Below are positions 18,720 through 26,517 of a stretch of DNA of 64,000 nt, one piece after another; position 1 is the stretch's first letter; each line of letters opens with the position of its first letter. The position numbers and the translations under genes were made by a program. The stretch comes from Planctomycetota bacterium (GTDB taxonomy: Bacteria; Planctomycetota; UBA1135; UBA2386). Under the pieces are notes generated by a model, which made no database searches, was not told the origin of the DNA, and saw only the letters and a program-made list of their open reading frames with translations. The stretch is from contig JAEUHR010000023.1 in the NCBI GenBank assembly GCA_016794425.1, positions 1 through 64,000 of the forward strand. The letters run 5' to 3'.

Positions 18720-18740
18720 CGCGCCGCCGCCGGCGGCGCG
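18720..18740. promoter_or_regulatory. Perfect hairpin between precursor and maturase genes (possible attenuator)
   Basis: CGCGCCGCC pairs with GGCGGCGCG around a 3-nt loop (9 bp, all G-C), placed in the 43-bp gap between the precursor stop (18748) and the maturase start (18704). No T-run follows, and the maturase ribosome-binding site lies just beyond it. It could be a partial terminator or an mRNA-end stabiliser that raises precursor output over maturase output, as is usual in RiPP operons. That role is inference. Confidence 0.5.
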
Positions 18741-18747
18741 ATCGGGT

Positions 18748-19107
18748 TCACTTGGCCGTGCGGCAGCCGCCCTGGCCCTTGCACGCGTTCTTGCCGGCGC
18801 AGGCGTTCTGCTCGGTCTTGCAACCGCCCTGGCCCTTGCACGCGTTCTGGCCCTTGCAGGCGTGCTTGGCGGCACACGAGGCGGCGGTCTTGCAGCCACC
18901 CTGGCCCTTGCAGGAGTTCATGCCCTTGCAGGCATTGCGTTCGGTCTTGCAGCCGCCCTGGCCCTTGCAGGAGTTCATGCCCTTGCAGGCATGGCGCTCG
19001 ACGGTCGCGGCTTCGTTCGAGGCGCAGCCGGCCAACGTGGTGGACGCAGCGCCGAACAGCAGGCCGGCAACCGCGGAGGAGAGGAACATCGTCTTGGACT
19101 TCTTCAT
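18748..19107 (-). CDS. bufA: Cys-rich repeat RiPP precursor, bufferin/HvfA-like, with apparent lipobox
   Basis: The 119-residue product has a Lys-rich start, a hydrophobic leader (about 8-27) and LAGC at 25-28, which reads as a lipobox. After it come four repeats: HACKGMNSCKGQGGCKT (39-55), NACKGMNSCKGQGGCKT (58-74), HACKGQNACKGQGGCKT (82-98) and NACAGKNACKGQGGCRT (101-117), with an extra Cys78 between the second and third. That makes 13 Cys beyond Cys28, mostly 6 residues apart. The CKGxNxCKG motif is typical of BufA2-type periplasmic bufferins (copper-binding RiPPs), which normally have fewer repeats. The DUF692 maturase and its partner follow directly. The ATG at 19107 precedes the basic leader. 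Metal and modification are inferred from the family. Confidence 0.83.
   Translation of the reverse strand: MKKSKTMFLSSAVAGLLFGAASTTLAGCASNEAATVERHACKGMNSCKGQGGCKTERNACKGMNSCKGQGGCKTAASCAAKHACKGQNACKGQGGCKTEQNACAGKNACKGQGGCRTAK
18757..18993 (-). repeat. In-frame ~57-bp coding repeats of the precursor gene
   Basis: The four 17-residue Cys repeats are encoded by DNA units with a 57-bp period (72 bp between units 2 and 3). Units 1 and 2 are nearly identical at DNA level, sharing runs such as CTTGCAGGAGTTCATGCCC on the plus strand. The other two have drifted. This pattern suggests recent duplication of a metal-binding module. Confidence 0.75.
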
Positions 19108-19136
19108 GGTTCTCTGGTCCCCGAAGAAGGTGCAGC

Positions 19137-19162
19137 GGCGGCGCGACATGTCAGGCGCCGCC
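19137..19162. promoter_or_regulatory. Hairpin and shared CGCGACATGTC element upstream of the precursor gene
   Basis: GGCGGCGC pairs with GCGCCGCC (8 bp) around the loop GACATGTCAG, three bases after the kinase stop codon and 30 bp before the precursor start. It may terminate the kinase transcript. The loop overlaps CGCGACATGTC (19142-19152), an 11-mer found again upstream of the sigma-factor gene at 23116-23126, so the site may instead be a promoter element or operator. Confidence 0.5.
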
Positions 19163-19164
19163 AC

Positions 19165-22100
19165 TTACTCGAACGCCGACAGCAACTCGCTGGCCGACGG
19201 CCGGCGCGCCAGCGGCACGATCGCGCCGACGGCATCGAGGTCGCCGGCCGAAAGCGGGCGATCCCCCGCCACCAGCGCCCGTCGCACCTGCGCACGATCG
19301 GCGATCGCCGCGGCGGCGACCGCCCACAAGTAGCGGCAGCGCAGGTCGGCCGCGTGCGCGGGTGCGGTCGCGGCCAGGAACTCGGCGGCCTGCTGCTCGC
19401 GGCCGCCGAGGTGCAAGGCGAGGGCGCGCAGATAGCGCGCTTCGCCGTGTCGCGGGTCCTGCCGCAGCAGGTCGTCGGCGATGCCGACCAATTCGTCGCA
19501 GCCGCCGGGCAACGCCGCGATCGCCAGCGCGTTGGCCAGCAGCACCGGGATCGGTTGTTGGCGCCGGTCAGCGGGCAGGCCCACCCCCCTGCGCTCGAGC
19601 TCACGGCGGACGTCCGCGTCCGCGGCAAGTCCGGCAAGGGCCGCCGGCGGCAGCCAGCCGCGCCAGAAGGCGATCCTCGTGCGCGCGTCGAACTCGGTCG
19701 GCGCGCGGCCCGGGTGCTGCAGGAACGCCAGCGGCGAAGCTTCGTCGACGACCATCGACGCCGGCGCGGGGCGTGCGTCAGCGACCGCGAACGACCGCGC
19801 CAGCGCCTGCCGAGCCAGGGCCACGCGCGGGCACGCGGCGCCGGCCAGTACTCCGCCGAAGTCGCCCGTCTGCAGCAGGGACCACGCCTCTGCTTCGCGG
19901 CCCAGCGCCCGCAACGCCCGCACTCGCTCGCACTGCAGTTCGGGCAAGAGCGCCGTCGCATCGGGGAACACCGAGACGCCACCGGGCGACGCCGACAGCA
20001 CGGCCACCGCGGCATCGAGCGCACGCAGCTGGCGCGCGACGTCGCCCATGTGCGCGGCGATCCGGGCTTCGAGCCGCCGCGCCGGCACCGACTGCGCATC
20101 GACAGCGAGCGCCCGGTCGACGGCCTCGAGGGCGGCATCCGTCGAGCCGGCGGCCAACAACACGCGGGCGATCTGCAGGTCGACCACGGCACGTCGGCTC
20201 GGGGCCGCGTCGGCGCGCAGCGCTTCGCCTGCCGCGACCGCAGCAGCGTGCTGCCCCAGCATCGCCAGCGCCGCGAGACGGTGCAGGCGCGCCTCGAAGT
20301 GGCCGGGTTGCCGGCGTTCGACCTCGGCGAGCAGTCCGAGCGCCAGTTCGGCGAACGCGCGGGCGAACTCCGCGCGTACGGGCATCACGGCGATCGGCGA
20401 GAACTCGGCGCCGAACGCGACCGGGCCGTGCTGCACGGTGCCGGCTTCGGCGAGCGCGATCAGCACGCGCGCCGTCAACACCTGCAGCCACGTCGGCGCG
20501 TCGCGCCGGACCGCTTCGACGACCGCGGCCGGCTGCCGCAGATCGTCGACCGACTCGGCGCGCAGGCACCGCAGCGCCGCCAGCAGCAGACCGGCGGTGG
20601 CGTGGCGCGGCCGCAGGGCGGCGGCCTGCAGCAGGTCGTCCTCGGCGGCCGACAACTGCGCGACATCGGGGCAGGTGCGGCACCAGCCGCGGTGCAGCAG
20701 GGCCCAATAGCGACGTTCGGCGGGCAGAGCCGGTGACGCCAGCGCCCGCGAGAACCAGGTGATCGCGCCGGCGTGATCCTGTTCGTGCTGGTGCCAGAAG
20801 CCGAGCCAGAATGCGACCTCCGCCGCTTCGGCCGCGGAGCCGTCGGCAGTCGCCGGCACCGCTGCGTCGTGCAGCGGTCGCGCCGCCGTTTCGCGCCCGT
20901 GCTGCCGATGCCAGACGGCCGCCAGCATCCGGTCCCCCCGGTGCGAGTCCGCGCAGCGCAGCAGCGCAGCGATCGCATCGCCGGTCGCCGCTTCGTCGTC
21001 ACCGACGTCGAGGCAGACCATCGCCTGCAGCCGCAGCACCTCGGCGTCGGCAGGCCACCGCTGCCGCAACGCAGCCGCCAGTTGCAGTGCCGCCTGTGCC
21101 TCGGGCGAGCGACCGGCGTCTTCGCCGAGCGCATCGCCGAGTCCGAACCGCGCGTAGAACCGACGCGACGCGCCGCCGAACATCGTCAGCCGCTCCGGCG
21201 CCGCGGCCAGCAGCTCGTCGACCCGCAGCACGTCCTGTCGGCGCTGCAGCTCGCGATTGGCGGCCGCCGTGTGCGCCGCAGCCAGAGCGGCCCCGACGGC
21301 GAGCACGGCGGCCAGCGCGCCGACCGCCGGCCACAGCAAGGTCCGCGGCTGTCGCCGCCATCGGCGCAGCGAGCGCAGGAACACCCCGGACCGCCGCGCC
21401 TGCACCGGTTCGCCGACGGCGAACCGCCGCAGGTCGTCGGCGAGCGCCTGCGCCGACGCGTAGCGATCGCGCGGGTCCTTCTCGAGGCACTGCATCGCGA
21501 TCCGCGCCAGACCGGCCGGAACCGAGTCTCGGCGCTGGCGCGGATCGACGCAGTCGCGGTTGCGGATGCAGTCGAGCACGGTCGCCAGCGGCCCCGGCGC
21601 CACCGCGGGCGCGCCGCAGAGGCACTCGTACAGCACCGCGCCCAGCGAGTACACGTCGCTGGCGGCGGTGCCGTTCTCGGCACCTTTGGCCTGCTCAGGG
21701 GCCATGTAGATCGGCGTGCCGAAGAAGTCGCCGGTGCGCGTCAGCGACGCGCCGTCGCCCTCGCAGGCCGTGGCCAGGCCGAAGTCCAGCACGACGATGC
21801 GCCCGTCGTCGGCGCACATCAGGTTGGCGGGCTTGACGTCGCGGTGCACGACGCCGCGCTCGTGCGCGAAGGCGAGCGCTTCGGCGGCGCCGGCCAGCGC
21901 CGTCGCCAGCCGCCGCCCGTCACCGACGGTCGCGATCGCCGTCGCGTGGTCGACGTCGCGCGGGTCCGAAGCGGCCGCCAGCAACCGCTGCAGCGAGCGT
22001 CCCTCGATGCGGGCCATCGCCAGCCAGGCACAGCCGGCGGTCTCGCCGAAGCCGAGTACCGGCACGATGCCAGGGTGGGCGAGGCTGGCCGCCGTGCGCG

Positions 22101-22455
22101 CTTCGCGGCGGAATCGCGACTGCGACTGCTCGTCGCGCGCGACATGCGGATGCAGGACCTTCAGCGCGACGCGCTGACCGGTCGACACCTGCTCGGCCTC
22201 GAACACCGCCCCCATCGCCCCGCGGCCGAGTTCGCCGAGCACGCGGAAGTCGCCGAACCGGCGCGGCAGGTCGCGCGAGGCGGCCATCGTCGCGATGCCG
22301 TCGATCGCCGCGAGGTCCTCGAGTTCCCGCAGGAAGGCGCTGCGTTGTGCCGGCGGCAGCTCCAGCGCGAACTCGCCCGGCAGCAGCGCCGGGTCACTCT
22401 CCTTGCGCAGCAGCCAGTCGCCGATCGCCCGCTCGAGCGCGTCGTCGGCGGTCAT
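19165..22455 (-). CDS. Eukaryotic-like Ser/Thr protein kinase with transmembrane segment and long TPR-like tail
   Basis: The 1096-residue chain begins with the leader common to planctomycete kinases (about 1-65). The kinase domain follows: GELGRGAMGAVFEAEQ loop (74-89), catalytic Lys99, VVHRDVKPANL (202-212), VVLDFGLA (221-228) and GTPIYMAPEQA. A membrane helix lies at about 373-395. The remaining ~700 residues are Ala/Leu-rich helical repeats resembling TPRs (FWRGWLPPAALAGLAADADV and many AAALRP-type turns) and would sit on the other side of the membrane as a sensor or scaffold. The ATG overlaps the sigma-factor stop (22452-22455), so the two are coupled. The RiPP precursor starts 57 bp downstream on the same strand. 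Confidence 0.88.
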   Translation of the reverse strand: MTADDALERAIGDWLLRKESDPALLPGEFALELPPAQRSAFLRELEDLAAIDGIATMAASRDLPRRFGDFRVLGELGRGAMGAVFEAEQVSTGQRVALKVLHPHVARDEQSQSRFRREARTAASLAHPGIVPVLGFGETAGCAWLAMARIEGRSLQRLLAAASDPRDVDHATAIATVGDGRRLATALAGAAEALAFAHERGVVHRDVKPANLMCADDGRIVVLDFGLATACEGDGASLTRTGDFFGTPIYMAPEQAKGAENGTAASDVYSLGAVLYECLCGAPAVAPGPLATVLDCIRNRDCVDPRQRRDSVPAGLARIAMQCLEKDPRDRYASAQALADDLRRFAVGEPVQARRSGVFLRSLRRWRRQPRTLLWPAVGALAAVLAVGAALAAAHTAAANRELQRRQDVLRVDELLAAAPERLTMFGGASRRFYARFGLGDALGEDAGRSPEAQAALQLAAALRQRWPADAEVLRLQAMVCLDVGDDEAATGDAIAALLRCADSHRGDRMLAAVWHRQHGRETAARPLHDAAVPATADGSAAEAAEVAFWLGFWHQHEQDHAGAITWFSRALASPALPAERRYWALLHRGWCRTCPDVAQLSAAEDDLLQAAALRPRHATAGLLLAALRCLRAESVDDLRQPAAVVEAVRRDAPTWLQVLTARVLIALAEAGTVQHGPVAFGAEFSPIAVMPVRAEFARAFAELALGLLAEVERRQPGHFEARLHRLAALAMLGQHAAAVAAGEALRADAAPSRRAVVDLQIARVLLAAGSTDAALEAVDRALAVDAQSVPARRLEARIAAHMGDVARQLRALDAAVAVLSASPGGVSVFPDATALLPELQCERVRALRALGREAEAWSLLQTGDFGGVLAGAACPRVALARQALARSFAVADARPAPASMVVDEASPLAFLQHPGRAPTEFDARTRIAFWRGWLPPAALAGLAADADVRRELERRGVGLPADRRQQPIPVLLANALAIAALPGGCDELVGIADDLLRQDPRHGEARYLRALALHLGGREQQAAEFLAATAPAHAADLRCRYLWAVAAAAIADRAQVRRALVAGDRPLSAGDLDAVGAIVPLARRPSASELLSAFE

Positions 22456-23069
22456 GCGCCACCGTGGTCGGTGTCACCATCCCCCATCGCCGCCTTCAGC
22501 TTGCGCAGTGCCCGGCTCAACAGCAGTGCCACGGCGTTGCGGGTGCGTCCCATGCGCTCCGCGATCTCCTGCAGCGACAATCCCTGCACACGCGCCAGGA
22601 CGATGACGTCGCGATCGTCGGCCGACAGCGTCTGCAGCGCGCGTTCGAGGCGGGCCTGAGCCTCGGCGCCGACCACTATCGTGCGAGGCCCCGGCCCCAG
22701 GTCGACCGGCTGGACACCACCGGACGACATCGTGCTGCCGTCGCCGAGCAGCGGGCGTTCGAGCCGGCGATCGCGCTTCTGCGCCGCGGCCATGCGCTGC
22801 AGGTTCGCCAGGCGGTGCAGCACGACCGTCGCGAGCCAGCGGAAGAACGAGTCCGGCCCCTGGTACGTGTAGTCCGGGAACTGGCGCGTCGCCTCCAGGT
22901 AGGCCTCCTGCACCAGGTCGTCGAGTTCGGCGGTGCGCAGGGCCGCCCCGCCCTTCAGGGCGAGCAGACGCCGCAGCCGCCCCTGGCAACGGGCGAACAG
23001 CTGATCGAGCGCCTGGCTGTCACCGGCAGCGGCGCGAGCGACGAGACGCTTGCTGTGGCGTGATTCCAC
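22452..23069 (-). CDS. ECF-type RNA polymerase sigma factor
   Basis: The 205-residue product has sigma region 2 (ALDQLFARCQGRLRRLL, LRTAELDDLVQEAYLEATRQF, RWLATVVLHRLANLQRM) and region 4 (ALQTLSADDRDVIVLARVQGLSLQEIAERMGRTRNAV, quoted across about 150-185). It resembles the ECF group that sits next to Ser/Thr kinases in Planctomycetota. An in-frame ATG at 23123 exists, but it falls inside the CGCGACATGTC dyad element, so the GTG at 23069 is preferred. No ordinary anti-sigma gene is adjacent; the coupled kinase is the likely regulator. By analogy with metal-responsive ECF factors that control bufferin genes it may drive the downstream precursor operon, which is inference. Confidence 0.88.
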   Translation of the reverse strand: MESRHSKRLVARAAAGDSQALDQLFARCQGRLRRLLALKGGAALRTAELDDLVQEAYLEATRQFPDYTYQGPDSFFRWLATVVLHRLANLQRMAAAQKRDRRLERPLLGDGSTMSSGGVQPVDLGPGPRTIVVGAEAQARLERALQTLSADDRDVIVLARVQGLSLQEIAERMGRTRNAVALLLSRALRKLKAAMGDGDTDHGGA

Positions 23070-23107
23070 GTCAGGGGTCGGCAAGGGGTAGCACAGGCTA
23101 CAGGTGG

Positions 23108-23132
23108 TTCGCCGACGCGACATGTCGGCGAA
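23108..23132. promoter_or_regulatory. Perfect 9-bp dyad between sigma-factor and thioredoxin-domain genes
   Basis: TTCGCCGAC and GTCGGCGAA flank a 7-nt spacer. The dyad includes CGCGACATGTC (23116-23126), shared with the region upstream of the RiPP precursor. It lies 47 bp upstream of the sigma factor GTG start and about 86 bp upstream of the divergent lipoprotein gene, a position suitable for an autoregulatory promoter or operator. Confidence 0.5.
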
Positions 23133-23217
23133 ATGCGGATTCGCGGCCGGCGCCGCCGTTGCCCGGCAATCGGCGGCGGCACCGACATCCGTGCGCACGA
23201 GGCTACCTGATCGCGCC

Positions 23218-24984
23218 ATGGTTGCATCCCGGACCTCGTCCGTTCTCGCGTTGCTGTTGCTGGCCGGCTGCGGCTCGGTGCCCGACCCCACCACCGGGAC
23301 CGCCCCCGCATTCGAGTTCCGCCGCTGGTCGGCGGACGCGTTTGCCGAGGCCAAGGCCGAGCACAAGCTGGTGCTGCTGGACCTCGGCACGACCTGGTGC
23401 CACTGGTGCCACGTGATGGCGCAGACGACCTATGCCGACGCCGCGGTCCGGGCCGTGCTGGCGGCGCACTTCGTCGCCATCGAGGAGGACGCCGACCGCC
23501 GGCTCGACCTCGCCGCGCGCTACCAGGACTTCGGCTGGCCGGCGACCGTCGTGTTCGACGCCGATGGCCGGGAGCTGTGGAAGAACCGCGGCTACGTGCC
23601 GCCCGAGCGCATGCACGCCGTGCTGCAGCGGCTGGTCGCAGACCCGTCGCCGCTGCCCGCAGTGGCCATCGCGTCGGCGACGACCGCTGCCGCCGCTCTC
23701 GACGAAGCGACGCGCGGCGAGTTGCGGCAGCGCCTCGCGGCGCTGCGCGACGGAGACCAGGGTGGATTCGGCTTCGTGCACAAGTACCTGGACCTGGCCG
23801 GTGCCGAGTGGCTGCTGCTGCAGGCGCAGCGCGGCGATGAGGCCGCGCGCGACGACCTGCAGCGCTGGTTGGCGGCCGAGCGCCAGCTGCACGACCCGGT
23901 GTGGGGCGGCGCCTACCAGTACTCGCACGGCGGCGTCTGGACGAACCCGCACTTCGAGAAGGTCATGGTGCGGCAACTGGCCGACTTGCGCGCCTACTCG
24001 CTGGCCTACGGGTGCTTCGGCGACCGCGAGCACCTGACCGCGGCGCAGAACGTGGCTCGCTTCCTCACCGGCATGCTGCGGGCGCCGAACGGGGCGTTCT
24101 ACGCCAGCCAGGACGCAGACCTGGTGCGCGGCGAGCACGCCGCCGAGTACTTCGCCCGCGACGACGCCGGCCGCCGCGCGGCGGGCCTGCCGCACATCGA
24201 AACGTCGATCTGGAGCCGCGAGAACGGCCAGGCTCTGCAGGGTCTGTGCGCACTGCTGGCCGTGGCGCCCGACGACGCACTGCTGGCGACGGTACGCGAG
24301 GCGACCGACTGGCTGCTGCGCCACCGCCGCCGCTATGACGGCCTGTTCCGGCACGACGCCGAGGACCGGGGCGGCCCGTTCCTCGCGGACTCGCTCGAGA
24401 TGGCTACGGCGCTCGCGGCCCTGGCGGAAGTGACCGCTGATGCGCAGTTGCTGAGCCAGGCGCGACAGACCGTGCTGGCCATCGACGCCACGCTGCGGGC
24501 GCCGGCCGGCGGCCATGCGACGGCGCTCGGGGACGTCGTGCTGCCGCCGATCGTGGATCGCGGCGAGAACCTGCAACTGGCGCGCCTGGGCAACCGCCTG
24601 TTCCACGCCACCGGTGACGCGCGCCTCCGCGCGATCGCCGAGCGTGCGTTCGCCGGCGCAGCGGCGCAGGCGGCGGCCCCGGGCGCTTCGGCCGAGCTGC
24701 TGCTGGCCGATGACGAACTGGGGCGGGAGCCCGTTCACGTGGTCGTCACCGGTGCTCGCGACGACGCCGCCGCGGTGGCTCTGCACCGTGCGGCGCTCCG
24801 GCACGCACCGAACTACCGTCGGATCGATTGGGTGGTGCCGGGCGAGCCGCCGCTGCGCAGCGACACGCCACCGGCCGGCGACGTCGCCACGGCGTTCGTC
24901 TGCGCGGACGGCGCCTGCTCCGCCCCGCTGCACGATCCGACGGCGTTGCGTACCCTGCTGCTCGCCCCGAGTGCGGCTCGCTGA
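23218..24984 (+). CDS. YyaL/DUF255-type thioredoxin-domain lipoprotein
   Basis: The 588-residue product begins with a lipoprotein signal (LLLLAGC, Cys18). A thioredoxin-fold domain follows (about 32-145) with active-site-like TWCHWCHVM (Cys61, Cys64) and FGWPATVVFDADGREL. From about 200 the sequence has the alpha/alpha-toroid features of YyaL/spermatogenesis-associated-20 proteins (WGGAYQYSHGGVWTNPHFEKVM, FLTGMLRAPNGAFYASQDAD, LPHIETSIWSRENGQAL). The cellular role of this family is poorly defined. It is divergent from the sigma factor/kinase/RiPP unit and shares its upstream region, so a redox or metal-stress link is possible but unproven. The ATG at 23218 precedes the basic leader. Confidence 0.82.
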   Translation: MVASRTSSVLALLLLAGCGSVPDPTTGTAPAFEFRRWSADAFAEAKAEHKLVLLDLGTTWCHWCHVMAQTTYADAAVRAVLAAHFVAIEEDADRRLDLAARYQDFGWPATVVFDADGRELWKNRGYVPPERMHAVLQRLVADPSPLPAVAIASATTAAAALDEATRGELRQRLAALRDGDQGGFGFVHKYLDLAGAEWLLLQAQRGDEAARDDLQRWLAAERQLHDPVWGGAYQYSHGGVWTNPHFEKVMVRQLADLRAYSLAYGCFGDREHLTAAQNVARFLTGMLRAPNGAFYASQDADLVRGEHAAEYFARDDAGRRAAGLPHIETSIWSRENGQALQGLCALLAVAPDDALLATVREATDWLLRHRRRYDGLFRHDAEDRGGPFLADSLEMATALAALAEVTADAQLLSQARQTVLAIDATLRAPAGGHATALGDVVLPPIVDRGENLQLARLGNRLFHATGDARLRAIAERAFAGAAAQAAAPGASAELLLADDELGREPVHVVVTGARDDAAAVALHRAALRHAPNYRRIDWVVPGEPPLRSDTPPAGDVATAFVCADGACSAPLHDPTALRTLLLAPSAAR

Positions 24985-25065
24985 GCCAGTCGCTGCGGCC
25001 ACGGCGGCACTCGGCGTCGCGATCCCTCCCGAATCGTGCAGCGCTGTGGTATCACCTGCGCCCCC

Positions 25066-26118
25066 ATGGCGAAGCCCGGCCTGCCGATCCTCGAATTCGT
25101 CGCCCGCAACTACAAGAACTTCAATTCGCGCAGCACGCGCGATGCGACGTTCGCGTGGTGGGACCACGTGCGCCAAGGTGGCCGCATGTACGTCGCGATG
25201 GCCGGCGCGATGTCGTCGGCGCAGCTCGGCATCACGCTGGCGCCGGCGATCCGGCGCGGCCTCGTGCACGGCATGTCGGTGACCGGCGCCAACCTCGAGG
25301 AGTCGCTGTTCCGGCTGGTCGCGCACGACAGCTACAAGGACTTCCCCGACTACCGCTACCTGACCAAGAACGACGACACGCGGATCCTCGCGCAGCGCAT
25401 GCGCCGCGTCACCGACACGTCGATCCCCGAGGACGACGCGTTCCGCGCGGTCGAGAAGTTCCTGGTGCCGATGTGGGTCGAGGCGACCGAGAAGGGCCAG
25501 CGCCGCTTCTGGCACGAGTACTTCTACGAGCTGGTGAAGCAGCTGCCCAAGCGCCTGTTCGAGGGCAATCCCGACGAGTGCTGGCTGCTGGCCGCGGCCG
25601 AGGCGAACCTGCCGCTGGTCGTGCCGGGCCACGAGGACTCGACGTTCGGCAACATCTTCGCGTCGCACGTCAAGCTCGGCGAGTGCAGTGCGTCGATCGT
25701 GAAGTCGGGCATCGAGTACATGGCGCAGCTCTACGACGACTACCGCGAGCTGTCGGCCGGCAAGGGCATCGGCTTCTTCCAGATCGGCGGCGGCATCGCC
25801 GGCGACTTCCCGATCTGCGTCGTGCCGTCGATCAAGTACGACCTGCAGGCGAAGGCGAAGCCGTGGGCCTACTTCTGCCAGGTCAGCGACTCGACCACGT
25901 CGTACGGTTCCTACTCGGGCGCGACGCCGAACGAGAAGATCACCTGGGACAAGCTGACCGAAGACACGCCGATGTTCGTGATCGAGTCCGACGCCACGAT
26001 CGTCGTGCCGCTGATGCTGTCGGCGCTGCTCGAGTGCCAGGACGATCCGAAGGCGGCCGACGCGCTGATCGCGAAGACGCGCGCCGCCGGCCGCAAGGCG
26101 CTGGCGAAGCGGCGATGA
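25066..26118 (+). CDS. Deoxyhypusine-synthase-like protein
   Basis: The 350-residue product matches the deoxyhypusine synthase fold: MYVAMAGAMSSAQLGITLAP near the start, VTGANLEESLFRLVAH, GIGFFQIGGGIAGDFPICVVPS, and a C-terminal SYSGATPNEKITWDK whose Lys aligns with the catalytic Lys of eukaryotic and archaeal enzymes (SWGKI). The enzyme uses NAD and spermidine to transfer an aminobutyl group. Bacteria lack eIF5A, so the acceptor is unknown, and some bacterial relatives act as homospermidine synthases. The ATG at 25066 is followed directly by conserved sequence. It overlaps the next gene by 4 nt. Confidence 0.85.
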   Translation: MAKPGLPILEFVARNYKNFNSRSTRDATFAWWDHVRQGGRMYVAMAGAMSSAQLGITLAPAIRRGLVHGMSVTGANLEESLFRLVAHDSYKDFPDYRYLTKNDDTRILAQRMRRVTDTSIPEDDAFRAVEKFLVPMWVEATEKGQRRFWHEYFYELVKQLPKRLFEGNPDECWLLAAAEANLPLVVPGHEDSTFGNIFASHVKLGECSASIVKSGIEYMAQLYDDYRELSAGKGIGFFQIGGGIAGDFPICVVPSIKYDLQAKAKPWAYFCQVSDSTTSYGSYSGATPNEKITWDKLTEDTPMFVIESDATIVVPLMLSALLECQDDPKAADALIAKTRAAGRKALAKRR

Positions 26119-26513
26119 CCACGGCGCCGCTCGAGTTCGCGGTGCACGGCGAACGGCTGGCGATCGCGCGGCTCGCGCCCGACATGGCGGTGCCCGACTG
26201 GGCGCGCGGCGGCTTCGTCACGGTGTCGCGCACCGCGGCCGAACTGTCGGTCGTGTGCGCGCAGCGCTTCGTGCCGGCAGCCGTGCAGCAGGAACGCGAC
26301 CGCGTGGCACTCGGCATCACGGGCGTCGTGCCGATGACGACGGTCGGGCTGCTGGCCGCGCTGTGCCGCGCACTCGCCGACGCCGCCGTGCCGGTGTTCG
26401 TGATCTCGACGTTCGACACCGACTGGCTGCTGGTGCAGGCGCGGCACTTCGGCGCCGCCCGCACGGCGCTGGTCGCCGCGGGCCACACGGTGGTCGGCGA
26501 GCTGCCGGCCTGA
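26115..26513 (+). CDS. ACT-domain protein of the CASTOR-like type
   Basis: The 132-residue product has two ACT-like halves: FAVHGERLAIARLAPDMAVPDW with GGFVTVSRTAAELSVVCAQ, and a second half beginning GITGVVPMTTVGLLAALCRALADAAVPVFVISTFDTDWLLV (parts). The pattern resembles small bacterial ACT proteins related to CASTOR arginine sensors. These are ligand-binding regulatory modules, usually for amino acids. It starts inside the stop codon of the deoxyhypusine-synthase-like gene (ATGA) and ends 4 nt before the methyltransferase gene, so all three are likely co-translated. The ligand is unknown; arginine or a polyamine precursor would fit the neighbour, but that is a guess. Confidence 0.7.
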   Translation: MTTAPLEFAVHGERLAIARLAPDMAVPDWARGGFVTVSRTAAELSVVCAQRFVPAAVQQERDRVALGITGVVPMTTVGLLAALCRALADAAVPVFVISTFDTDWLLVQARHFGAARTALVAAGHTVVGELPA

Positions 26514-26517
26514 GGCG

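Noticed and set aside
18757..18993. CRISPR-like array
   Set aside because: The repeats are in-frame coding units of the Cys-rich precursor; the intervals between them are not unique spacers of constant size.
18748..19107. Metallothionein or ferredoxin reading of the Cys-rich protein
   Set aside because: The Cys spacing (every 6 residues with Lys-Gly) and the adjacent DUF692 and DUF2063-type genes fit a RiPP metallophore precursor better; no ferredoxin CxxCxxC motif is present.
22452..23123. ATG at 23123 as start of the ECF sigma factor
   Set aside because: It lies inside the dyad that shares CGCGACATGTC with the precursor's upstream region, and the extra 18 residues show no sigma-factor similarity; GTG at 23069 fits better.
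23203..25668. An 821-codon minus-strand frame opposite the thioredoxin-domain gene
   Set aside because: It is antisense to a clearly recognised protein and has the composition of a shadow frame.
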